Shown here in pieces: positions 11,966-21,473 of a DNA stretch of 64,000 nucleotides (position 1 is its first letter; every line of letters starts with the position of its first letter). The position numbers were made by a program, and so were the translations under genes. The stretch covers positions 757,331 through 821,330 of the forward strand of contig QRDG01000531.1 of the NCBI GenBank assembly GCA_012064385.1. The letters are read 5' to 3'. Source of the stretch: Puccinellia tenuiflora (Eukaryota; Streptophyta; Magnoliopsida; Poales; Poaceae). The notes under the pieces were generated by a model. That model saw nothing but the letters and a program-made list of their open reading frames with translations, did not search any database and was not told the DNA's origin.

Positions 11966-12634
11966 GTGATCATCCTCATCATCATCATCATCATGGTGGC
12001 GATGGCGTTCTCGGTGACGATGCCTTGGGTGGTGGCGTGGAACATAATCCTCGTCATCTTCAAGATCAACATGATTGTCGGCCAATGGCACTCGTTGGGC
12101 GCGATGTGGAGGTAGGTCATGATGATGATGTCGATTATCCTCGTGTCGGTGTGGAGGATCCAAGTTAGCATTTGGGATTGGAATGACTTGACGATGGCGA
12201 TCTTGATGGTGTTGGGGGTCCAAGTTCGCTTGAGGGTGAGGCGCTTCCTGGCGATGTTGGTCTTGGTGTTGTTGAGGATCCATGTTCGCTTGTTGATGAG
12301 GCATCTTGAGGCGATGGCGGCCGTTGTGTGGACCTTGACCAACGTCGCTTGGAACTTTGCTTCTTGCGTCGGAACGGTGTGAGGACCTTGAGCTTGATCT
12401 TGAGGAGTGCCGGTGTCGTCGTTCAAGAAGCAGCTCCTCGAGACGAATGGAACGCTCATTGCTCTCGCGTTGGGCGTCTTGTAGTTGAGCGAAACGCTCA
12501 GTGTTTTCACGTTGCGCGGCATGATGGCGCTCCTCATAGCGGCGTAAGTTGTCGTCGATGTACCTCTTGAGAGCCTCCTCTTGCTTGCTCATTCCGGCAT
12601 CTTGTTCGTCCCTAGCCATGATAAGAAAGCACAA
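11966..12634 (-). pseudogene. gag N-terminal part of gypsy element F, cut by element E
   Basis: ORF from ATG 12634 (a better start may be the ATG of MARDEQDAG at 12619). It has a coiled-coil-like charged N-terminus (EEALKRYIDDNLRRYEERH...), then SR- and H/Q/P-rich repeats (HQQANMDPQ, HPQANLDPQ, IPNANLDPP) and an acidic/His tail. The ORF runs into the LTR of E at 11966. I recognise the layout as a gypsy gag leader domain, not a host gene. The globular gag core is missing. Confidence 0.6.
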
Positions 12635-13703
12635 GTGATATGTGGAATATGTGGTGGCTAAAAACCGCTCTTACCTTTGGTTGATAGTATTGGACAAGTG
12701 GGCTTGCCGTCCGAGACAATGGTGTCACAAGAGTAAGAGTGTTTGATTAGCAATCCAAAAGCGACCCACACACACACTTATGAGGAGCTTAGGTATGGTA
12801 AAGTGGCAAGAAATCGAAACGAAACCAACAAAAAGGCTATTGCAACAAGTGGAGGATAACCACAAAGATCAAGAAACAAAAGAGACTAACCACACAATCC
12901 GAGAAACAAAGGAGACTCACACGTGGAGACAAACGTGGGTGGTGCGACTATGGGAAGGAGCAACTTGGACCTAACGAAGACTATGCTCGTGCCGCACCAC
13001 CTCTCGAAGGACAACTAGCTCAAGTGTATGGGAAAGAGCACCCGATTTGCACAAGTGGACCCGTTTCTCTATTGGGTATTGGAGCTTGGGGATGACTAGG
13101 ATCACGGCTCGTCTTTTCTCTTTTTTTTTGAATCTTTTCTATTTCTCTTTTGCTTTATGCTTTTGCCCGAGCCGAGTCCGCTACAACTAGATGCTCACAA
13201 GATGATGATATGGTCACTTGGTTTCACACTAGTGCAATGCTCACACTATGAAGAGCTAGCTCCTAGGAAAAAGTTTCGCGAAATGGAAAGGGATGTGTCG
13301 GAAGCTATACCTTTGATGTCGTCGAGGTAGCGATGAAGCGACACGAAGATGAACTCGGTGAATAGTCGTGCGGCGGTAGCACTGGCCGAACGGGCGGTAG
13401 GACCGATTGCGGGCGGTAGTACCGGCCGTTCGGACGGTAGTACCGCCGGCGACGAATTGCGCGGCACGCTTGGACTTGGAGCGGAAAAGGCCTCCGGAAA
13501 ACACCAACGGAAAGTGAGGAAAAGGTCTTAAGCACGAGATCCGTGGATCAAAACCACAAATCGCTCACCAAATCGAAAGATCGAACGAAATCCATATGGG
13601 CTATTTTTTTTTGAATTTTCGAAATTGGTATGGGAAAGAAAAATTTTGGTGGAAGAATGGCTAATAAAAGGTGGAAACACGATCCAAATCCGTGGAAACC
13701 CTT
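12635..13703 (-). other. 5' leader of element F between PBS and gag
   Basis: About 1 kb with no credible ORF. It holds A-rich near-repeats (AAACAAAGGAGACT-like, 12860-12920) and a GGCGGTAGTACCGGCCG-like palindromic GC patch at 13370-13450. Confidence 0.5.
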
Positions 13704-13716
13704 GCTCTTGATACCA
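13704..13716 (-). promoter_or_regulatory. Primer binding site of F (tRNA-Met type)
   Basis: On - it reads TGGTATCAAGAGC, similar to the initiator-Met PBS (TGGTATCAGAGC). It lies two bases from the putative LTR edge TGATGTAGGG at 13719. Confidence 0.65.
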
Positions 13717-14121
13717 AATGATGTAGGGCTAGGCCCGATCTTCACGGATTTGAGGGGAAAAGGGGATGAACACGAAGAACACGGAGGGGTAGCGAGGGAG
13801 ATTCGGGGGAAAAACACAAGGATAACTAGCAAATCCTGCTAAGAACTCCACCCAACAACAAACCCTCAAAAAGGTAGCCTTTGGATCGAAGAATCAAAGC
13901 CAAACTTACTCTTGTTGAAACCGATTGCTCTTACCGGCCGGTCCACCGATCCAATAGAATCACCGCAGTGAGAGATTGGTTTGCACTACTAGAGACACCG
14001 TAGTGAAAGAGTAGCAACAACAAGATCTACCTCAACGAGGCACCCCAGCTACGAGGGAGGAGGAGCATAGCTCACACAAGTCTCAAATTCAGTCTAACCC
14101 TAGAATGGGGAAAGGGGAAAG

Positions 14122-14131
14122 CTATTTATAG
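14122..14131 (-). promoter_or_regulatory. TATA box of F LTR
   Basis: CTATAAATAG on -. The same ten bases form the TATA box of element A's LTRs. It lies just downstream (on -) of the CCGG-rich block. Confidence 0.6.
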
Positions 14132-14154
14132 TCTTAGTACAAAACAGGCCAGGA

Positions 14155-14470
14155 AGGTGGGGAACCGGCCTGGGGGCCGGCCTGGAGGCCGGCGGGTGCA
14201 GTCGGGTGGCCGGCCTGGGGGCCGGCCTAGGCCGGCCTGGAGGCCGGCAGGAGCAGGCGGCTGCGGCTGGTGCAGGTGGGGCTCCGGCCTGGGGGCCGGC
14301 CCAGGCCGGCTGGGAGGCCGGTGGCCTCAGGTGGGTGGCCGGCCTGGAGACCGGCCTTGGCCGGCTGGGAGGCCGGCGGTCTCGGCAGGGTGGCCGGCCT
14401 GGGGTCCGGCCTAGGCCGGCTGGGAGGCCGGCCAGCACTGGAGGGGTGCCGGCCTGGGGGCTGGCCTGCC
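14155..14470. repeat. GGCCGGCC-rich tandem palindromic block in F LTR
   Basis: More than a dozen GGCCGGCCT / CCGGCCTGG / GGAGGCCGG units spaced roughly 10-30 bp apart, directly upstream of the TATA box on -. It gives spurious Pro/Arg-rich ORFs on both strands. Confidence 0.85.
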
Positions 14471-14480
14471 TGTCTTCGCC

Positions 14481-14750
14481 TCCTTCTTCTTCTCGTTGTC
14501 CATCCTTTGGGGTCTTCTCTTGGTCACCTTCTCCATCATCTTGGACCTCTTCTCGACTCCATTGTGGGTCATCATCCGGTTGGATCCTCAGTATGCACAA
14601 GGTACCGGCATGAGGTAGCAAACCATTCAAAGGGAGGTCGAGATCACACATCGAGAGGAGCGAGGTCACCTTTTCATAAAGAGCTTTGACTCTTTATCTT
14701 GTCATTGGGCCAATCGGCATGGTGTCCATGGTGTTGTCCACATGTGGGGC
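14481..14750 (-). pseudogene. 3' end of gypsy pol (element F lineage)
   Basis: Read on - in two frames: HVDNTMDTMPIGPMTR followed by VTSLLSMCDLDLPLNGLLPHAGTLCILR. The GPMTRARA...VTSLL...LLPxAxTLCxLR pattern is the C-terminal tail of gypsy pol in grass elements. It lies upstream (on -) of an LTR that is itself followed by PBS and gag. This is therefore a pol-LTR-gag arrangement, not a normal element. Confidence 0.55.
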
Positions 14751-16390
14751 TACATCATGCAGGCTTTGTTGAGCTCGGTGAAGTCGATGCAGAGGCGGCT
14801 TCCTCCGATGTGCTTGGGGACGACCACACCGTTGGCGAGCCAAGTGGGATGGATAACTTCCTTGATGATGATGGCTTTCTTCAACTTTTCTACTTCTTGG
14901 ACGATGAAATCTTGCTTCTCTGGCGCCTGGCGCCGCACCTTTTGCTTCACGGGGCGTGCGTTTGGACACACGGCTAAGTGGTGCTCGATCACCTCCCTCG
15001 GTACTCCGGACATATCTGACGGTGTCCATGCGAACATGTCAGAGTTTGCCCTCAGAAAGGCGACGAGCGCGCTTTCCTATTTGGGAGGCAAGTTGGCGCC
15101 GATGGTGACGCTAGCCCCCGAGCCGTTTGCCTCAAGAGGCACTTGCTTCGTCGCGGCCTTGTCCTGAGAGAACAACTGCTTCTTCTTCGCGGGGGGGCCT
15201 CGGGAGGGGATCCTCATCCTCGTCAGCGGGTGACGCCACCGCGTCAGCCTTGTAGGCCGCTTGCGCAGCGTACAGGGCGTCTGAGACCATGCCGCGGATG
15301 ACGATGGTGCCACCCGAGCCAGGGAGCTTGATGAGGTTGTAGGCGTGGTGGGTCACCGCCATGAACTTGGCGAGGGCGGGGTAGCCGAGGATGGTGTTGT
15401 AGGGCAAGCCGATGTGCGCGACATCGAAATCGATCAGCTCGGTGCGGTAGTTGGCCTGAGTGCCGAAAGTGACCGCGAGCCTCACCTGCCCCAAAGGGGT
15501 GGTGAGACCCTCTGTCACCCCCGAGAAGGGCCTGGTGGGCATGAGCCGCTCGTAGGGCACCTACAGCTTTTCGAAAGTCTCGACAGAGATGACGTTGAGG
15601 CCTGCACCCCCATCGATGAGCATCTTAGAGACTGCAATGTTGTTGATGGTGGGGGTGCAGACCAGCGGGATGGTGCCAACAGTTGAAGTGGACTTGGGGT
15701 GGTCGCTGGAGTCAAAGGTGATGGGGTACTGGGACCACTTGAGGGGCCTGGAGGCCTCAACCCCGGGAAGGGCTGCCGCGACCTCGCGAGCGAGTTGCTT
15801 GAAGTGGCGGTTGGAGCTGGGGGCCTGAGCCCCGCCAAGGATGCAAGCAGCCCCGCGAGGCACCTGGTAGCCCTCAAGAGTCTCGGTAGGGAGGTTGTCA
15901 TTCGTGGGCTGGGCGGCGTTGGCTTGAGGGTTCTGCTGGTAGTTGGCGTCGTAGTTGTTGTTGTTCCAGCGTCGCCCCCCGCGGCCGCCGCCGCGGCCGT
16001 CGCGACCTCGCTGCCGCTCGTTAGCCTCACGAGCCTCGCGAGCCTCGCGAAGCCTCTTGAGGTCGTAGAAGTCCTCGGTGGCATGGGAATGCCTATTGTG
16101 GTAGATGCAGAAGGGGCGATCATCTTTCTTCTCGGGGTCCGCGGCTGGAGCGGCAGCGCGAGGCTGCTTGGCGTCAAGCTCAGCCGCGAGGACCGCAGTG
16201 GTCTTGCGCTTCTCGGTGGATTTCTTCTTCTTCTTGGATCCCTCGACGGGGTCCCCTGGCTCGTTCTTGACGAACAAACGGCCCTCCTCAGCCTTGGCGC
16301 ACTTGTCCGCCAAGTCGAAGAGCTTGACGACGGTGGTGATGTTGTCGTGGATGCCAAGCTTCTCGAGTATCCGCACATCCGTGACCCCTG
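14751..16390 (-). pseudogene. Element G: Tat-lineage gypsy gag-protease-RT fragment
   Basis: On -: the gag C-terminal part (LFDLADKCAKAEEGRLF, then a C-x2-H...H knuckle, CIYHNRHSHATEDFYDLK), an RG-rich linker, protease core MLIDGGAGLNVIS, LAVTFG.../IGLPYNTILGYPALAKFMAV, and the RT entry FAWTPSDMSGVP, VEKLKKAIIIKEV, HPTWLANGVVVPK, LCIDFTELNKAC, where homology stops at about 14763. The knuckle and protease style fit the Tat lineage. It is broken by an in-frame TAG at 15561-15563 (a Gln codon in relatives), a shift near the G-run at about 15190 and a TAG near 15077. Both ends are chopped: left by F, right at about 16390 by H. Confidence 0.75.
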
Positions 16391-17161
16391 GAAGCTTCTC
16401 GAGTCCTCCGTCCCTTCGGCACCAAGTTCGGGGCGGGCCGCTGGGGGCTCAACGTCGCCATTGCCCCTGGCACGGTCCTCCGCCTCGAGATCTACATCAA
16501 CAATGAAGTATCAGCCCATGGGGGCCTTCCGGTCACCCGGGGGTGACGGTGACGACTCCGGGTGGAGTTACCTGGAGACGGCGCCGAGGCTGCCGGGTCC
16601 CGACCCGGGTCCGCTCGCTCCTATCCGCAGAGGGGCGACGTCCGGGCCGCCATCGACGGCGACCCTTCGATTCCTCCCTCTGAGGATCTGACCCTCGGAG
16701 GGGTCCTGCCGGGAGACGGGAGCTTCCCCGCAACTGTAGCGGGTCTCTCCACGGCTTCTCCCTCCTCTTCGTCTTCATCCACTCGGGCGCGCTTCCGGGG
16801 GCTTCCGGACCTGGAGGACCTGCAAACGCGCAATGACGGTCAGGGCTTTCGCAGTCCCTGGCAAGCACGGAAGGATCAGGGTGGGATTCAGGCTTACCTC
16901 TGGGCCCGTTTGGCGCCGGAGAAGCCCCACCGCTTCCCCACCAAGTATCCGAAGAGATCCGGCGCCGACACGCTCTCGGCGTCTCCATCGTCTGTAAGAA
17001 TCGGGGGCGGGAGGGCCTCGGACTCTCCGTCTGAGTCCTGCCCCCCCGGCGAGTTCGGAGCTGCTGGCTTCTCGGGGGGGGGGCAGCTCTACCCCAGTGC
17101 CTCCCCTACTCGCGGGTACCTCTCCTTCGCCTCGGGGAGGTGTGGGGGGAGACGAATGGTC
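16391..17161. other. GC-rich junction and 3' part of H antisense region
   Basis: Right of the G breakpoint. It is open in several frames on both strands because of GC content. It probably continues the antisense-ORF region of H (acidic, Pro/Arg-rich on -), but no motif can be trusted. Confidence 0.35.
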
Positions 17162-18517
17162 CTACTCTTTCGGGATCGCCTCTTCCTCGTCTTCATCATC
17201 AAAGGTCCCGGGTTCGTCCGGGGAAAAGTACCCATAGGACGGCCCCACCGCCATCCAAGACCTCCCGCGAGCCGTCGTCTTGGGCACCGGAGGAGGGTCC
17301 AGGAACTCGGTACCCTGGAGCCCGTAGGCGTTGCACCGCGGCATGGGAGGCGTGACGTTTCCGCCCTCGGGATGGCCGAGCAACGAAAGAACTCCTGGCG
17401 GAAGGTCGTACGGCGCCTTCGGGAGCAAGAAGAACATCTTCTCCTTCAGCAGCTCTGATGATACCCAGGACCCCATCTCCTGGCGGGTCTCCCACAGCGG
17501 CTGGGACCTGCGCTGCAGAGGAGCAATCCCCCGCCGGACGAAGTCACCAGTGATCATAGCGCAAGTCACCTGGCTGTCATGGAGCTCCGTAAACCTCCTA
17601 ACGATCGGGAGAAGGGCTTCGTCTTGAGAACTTACATCCCTGGAGTTGGCCAAACTCTCAGCCGGGGCCGTCGGCACCAGAAGGTGGGGGCTGAGGCTAT
17701 CCGCCTGGATGAAGTACCAGTTCTTCCTCTACTCCCTCCAGTCAGGTTGGATCTTCGTCTTCGGATACTGGCGCGCATTCTCCTGCTTGAGGCAGAAGGA
17801 CACTCCGCCCGCTATCCACCTCGACCTCCCCATTCGGGGCATGAAGAAGTGTCGGAACAATGCCACGGAGGGCATCACACCGATGAACGCTTCGCAAGCG
17901 TGTGCGAAGGTTGCCAAGATCAGCACCGTGTTCGGATGCAGATGGAGCATATGCATCCCGAACGCCTCCAGGACCGCCATGAAGAAGTCAGAAAAAGGGG
18001 GAAGCAATCCCATCATAGAGAAGTCGTGGAAGGTCACCACCTCGCCATCTTGCTAGGGGCTTGAGTCCGGGCGAATCTTCAGCCGGTCGCCTCCAATGAA
18101 TTCCGCGGTGAGCACTCTGCGGGCGCAGGCAATCCCCTTCTCGCTCGCAAACATGCTCGGAGAGAACAAAGCTTGTGTCACCCTCGGTGGGGGAGGAGGA
18201 TCGTCCCGGGCGGGGCCTGCCGCAGTCTTCTTCTTCCCGGCGGTCTGCTTCACCTTCCTCACTGCTCTTTTCTCTCGCCTGGGCGCCAAAGGCGGGGGAA
18301 GGGGGCGGAGCTCGCGTCGCGCGGCAAGGCGGAGGAAGACGAAGTGCGGTTGGGCGGCGATTTGGGATTTCTGCGATTGGGGAGAACTAACGGCTACAGT
18401 TCCCAGGAACCGTGGCTTATAAGGCACCCCACGCATCGCATCGTGGCCCCACCGCTCCGGCCGGTGCGGGGATCGAGGAGGCGTTCCGTCCGGCACGTTT
18501 CCTCCCGTTGGATTCAA
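17162..18517 (-). pseudogene. Antisense ORF of Tat-lineage element H (broken)
   Basis: It lies antisense to the + oriented element, upstream of its 3' LTR. Pieces: 18517-18053 (basic/Pro-rich N part), 18040-17729 (PPFSDFFMAVLEAFGMHMLHLHPN, CEAFIGVMPSVALFRHFF) and 17677-17162 (TGDFVRRGIAPLQRRSQPLWE, acidic tail). The FFxxVLExxxxHLxPN...PSVALFRHFF...R.IxPLQxR pattern is that of the extra antisense ORFs known from grass Tat elements. Its function is unknown. Frames change between pieces, so it is not intact here. Confidence 0.6.
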
Positions 18518-18715
18518 GACGAGCGTTGGCGATCCGCCCGGACCGCAATGCTCACCAAGGCAAAGAAGACCCGTGGGGCGCGCGCCTCCGCAAAGCGTGG
18601 CCCTGACGGATGGGACAAGACAGTCAAACCTGACGCCGGGGACCCACTTTGACTTTTTTGGTCATAGCCCCGGCAGCAGAAGGACGTGGCCGCCGGGACT
18701 ATGCCCGGGGGCTAC

Positions 18716-19677
18716 TGTCACAATAGTGGAACATGGGGTTCCCCTGATGCGGTCAAAGTGGGTCCACCACCTGTGGGCGCACCGAGAAGGTGAACAAGGC
18801 CAAGGTTCAAGACTGGCAGGTGGGACCCCCCATCTGCCCCACGGTGATCAGACAAGCACGGCATCGACAACCACGACGAAGGACTAGGGGACCTCTCAGG
18901 GCCCCCTTCAACCCGGCAGACTACGCGGAGGTCTCGGGGACCCCGATGCCCGGCAGGAGGCCAGGCTCATCCCCGGGAACCAACCTCCGCACACGCGAAG
19001 AGGATAGGCTTGCCAGTCCGGCTGGAAGCTCCTAGAAGACTTGGGCGCCAAGAAGACGGAGGCGCCGCAGGGGGACAGGGTCGGAAAAGGTGTCAGCCTC
19101 TGTCCGCCCGCCCTGCAAAAGGTGGGCGACCACACCTAACCCCCTCAAAAGAAAACTTGGACGAGAAAAAGCCACGTCACCCCCTAAGAAGAACCCGGAG
19201 GGGTTTTCCCGCCAAAACCCCTCCAGGCCCAAAGGTGCACCTGTGGGATCCCCTTAGCCTATAAAAGGATGACCAAGACACCTGAGGGAAGAGACGGATT
19301 CCCAGAGAGTCGGAGACTAGGCTAGGTAGCGCACAAGACGAAGAGTAGCATAGGCGAGAGGTGATCTCCTCCGGGTCAGGATCTGCTCGTCTTCAACCTC
19401 TAGCCGACACCTACCGGGTTCGCACCCGCAACCACCTCTGTAAAGCTACACCATGATATACCACTCAATTCAGACATGCAGGAGTAGGGCTGTTAGCCTC
19501 CAGGCGGCCTGAACCTGGGTAAACTCCTTGTGTCTCTACGGTGCTTGCTTGTACGTAGATCTCGGGCTTAGACAAAGTTCCCCCGACGGAAGACGTTTCT
19601 CAGCCTCCTGCGCGTCCCATACCGAACCTAAAAAGGGGTATACTTTACTACCGGTGTCCGTGATCCAAGACACGACA
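18716..19677 (+). repeat. 3' LTR of Tat-lineage element H
   Basis: The purine-rich GCCCGGGGGCTAC ends at 18715 (polypurine tract of the GGGGGCTAC type), then the LTR starts TGTCACAATAG and ends ACACGACA (TGTC/GACA inverted ends), 962 bp. It holds a TATA box (19259-19266) and the CGGGTTCGCACCCG-type R/U5 region. The orientation is +, opposite to G. Confidence 0.8.
19259..19266 (+). promoter_or_regulatory. TATA box of H LTR
   Basis: CTATAAAAGG context in mid-LTR, with a purine-rich leader downstream, as expected of the LTR promoter. Confidence 0.6.
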
Positions 19678-19717
19678 AAAAGGTAAAAAAAAGTCTAAAT
19701 TAGCCTAAGATTCTGTC

Positions 19718-19837
19718 AAATGTTCACTGATGGCCCACCCTGACCCAATATCCTAGATCCGCCACCTCTACTTGTATAAATGTTCACTAATGGTCCACCC
19801 TGACCCAATATCCTAGATCCGCCACCTCTACTTGTAT
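19718..19837. repeat. 60-bp tandem duplication
   Basis: Two exact-length units (19718-19777 and 19778-19837) starting AAATGTTCACT and ending CTACTTGTAT, with two mismatches. It lies just right of the H LTR. Confidence 0.9.
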
Positions 19838-21473
19838 GTACTCCACTAATACGTCGCTTCGAAGTTGGCAAATTCCGTATATTAAGAGGATTTCAGCGTG
19901 TAATATCCTCGGAGACTTCAATGGAAGACAACTGTGGCTCAAGGCGAGTTCTACGGTACCTTTTACTGGTCCTGTAGAAGGACCAGTATAATTGCATCGA
20001 ACGGTGAAGAGGAATTAGGCCCAACAGCCCATTAAATTGTGATTAGTGATAGAAAAGTTAAGTAAATCGTCGCCACACACCTCACCCATCTCCTGCGGCG
20101 GGATGCGCGCCGGCGGCGTTGCCACCCATGCATCCTGCCCCCACCTCCTACGTCCGGCTTTGCGCCGCCATTGACGAGCGCCGCCAGCCCGCCACTTACG
20201 CCTCCTGCACCCGGCTGTGCGCTGCCTACCACGCGCGCCCTCCCCCATCCGCACGTAGCCAGTTTTGCCAGCGACGCTCTGCCGCACACTCTATAAGGAT
20301 TGCAGTGGGTCCCGTCACATCCTAAAAATGATCTAACGACGACGCAATGATTAACCTTGTTACCGATCATGCCATGGCAAAAAGAAATTCAGAAGCATAG
20401 CCTTATTGGTACGCAGATAGGCTCACAATGTCAATATCAACAACTGCTGATTTCTGAGAGCATGAACATCATAGCAATGCCCAATCAAGCAATGTTCTTT
20501 TTCCTGTAACTGAAAGCAAGCGGGTGATATATCCAGCTCCCTGAAACGTAGCTAGTAAGTTCTGAAGGTGTGTAGCACAACATCATAGGTGATGGAGGCT
20601 ACTGATTCTACTCTGATTCGACAGCCGCGCACGCAGCACAGCCGCGACGACGGAGCTCAGCGCGTCGGCGGTCGAGGACGACGCTTCAGAGAACTCCGAT
20701 GCCACGCCGACGCGTCGCCCCTCTGGCTCTGACCGCCTGACGAGCTGCGCCATAGCCGGCTCCACATGTGCCCCTTCTGTGCTTGTCCTTCTACGCCGCT
20801 GACTTGAGCCCCACTAGTTCATCTATTTCCCCGACACCATCCGACGATGCTCGTCAGTCGTCAGCGCCCGCCGCCCGGCCAACGACGTCCCCGCACGCAA
20901 GGAACACCACATACTAATCTATTGGTCTTGGCCGCGGCCCAACTACAGTCCTGGGCCGGTGCCCGGCTACGGGAATATTTCTGCGGCGCCGATTTTGCAT
21001 CCGCAGGTCACCAGTACGATTTTAACTTGTCATCCTTTTACGACCAGTATGAATTGATATCAGCCTTTAGATGCGCGAAAATGAATGGCTATTATTCATT
21101 TAGGGGTACCACAGAAGACCTCGTGGCTCAAAGAGTATAACACTTTGTGTTCAAACATACGAAGTGAGATAGGTGCCACCATCGACCGGAAACAGTCATG
21201 GTCGACATTGCCTATGCTGAGGTTTTTTTTTCATCGGGCCGTCTAGAAGATGCTCTACAACTGAGAAGTGAGAACACATCGGTGCATGGGATATATATTC
21301 TAGAATCTAACCAAGACAATCAGCATATCTGTCTCACATTGTCATAAAATAGACCTTCAAAAGTTAACACAAATACTAGTACACAAACGGCATTAGTCTT
21401 ATGAACAAATTAGTCCTCTGTCCTCCTGCCTGCTGCCTGCACGCTCCGCCCTCTTTAGCATCTTGATTGATGC
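19838..21473. other. Intergenic; possible short C-terminal exon on - at 20583-20810
   Basis: No complete gene. On -, a frame opens after a stop near 20810 (GSSQRRRRTSTEGAHVEP, then SEFSEASSSTADALSSVVAAV) and ends at 20583, with codon-like GC bias. It could be the last exon of a lost gene. The hairpin ACTGGTCC/GGACCAGT lies at about 19965-19990. The rest is featureless. Confidence 0.3.

Larger units (their letters stand above)
13719..14480 (-). repeat. LTR of element F (right boundary uncertain)
   Basis: The left edge is TGATGTAGGG next to the PBS. It contains a TATA box (14122-14131, -) and a GC-palindrome block upstream of it. The U3 boundary on the right could not be fixed: the pol 3' ORF of F runs into it somewhere between about 14480 and 14690. 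Confidence 0.5.

Noticed and set aside
12119..12570. + strand ORFs opposite F gag
   Set aside because: Shadows of the His/Gln-rich gag repeats on -.
14100..14689. Pro/Gly/Arg-rich ORFs across the GGCCGGCC block
   Set aside because: They follow the repeat period; only the part right of about 14480 (-) is pol.
16562..17458. 298-codon ORF on +
   Set aside because: Shadow of the Tat antisense region; composition-driven and without family motifs.
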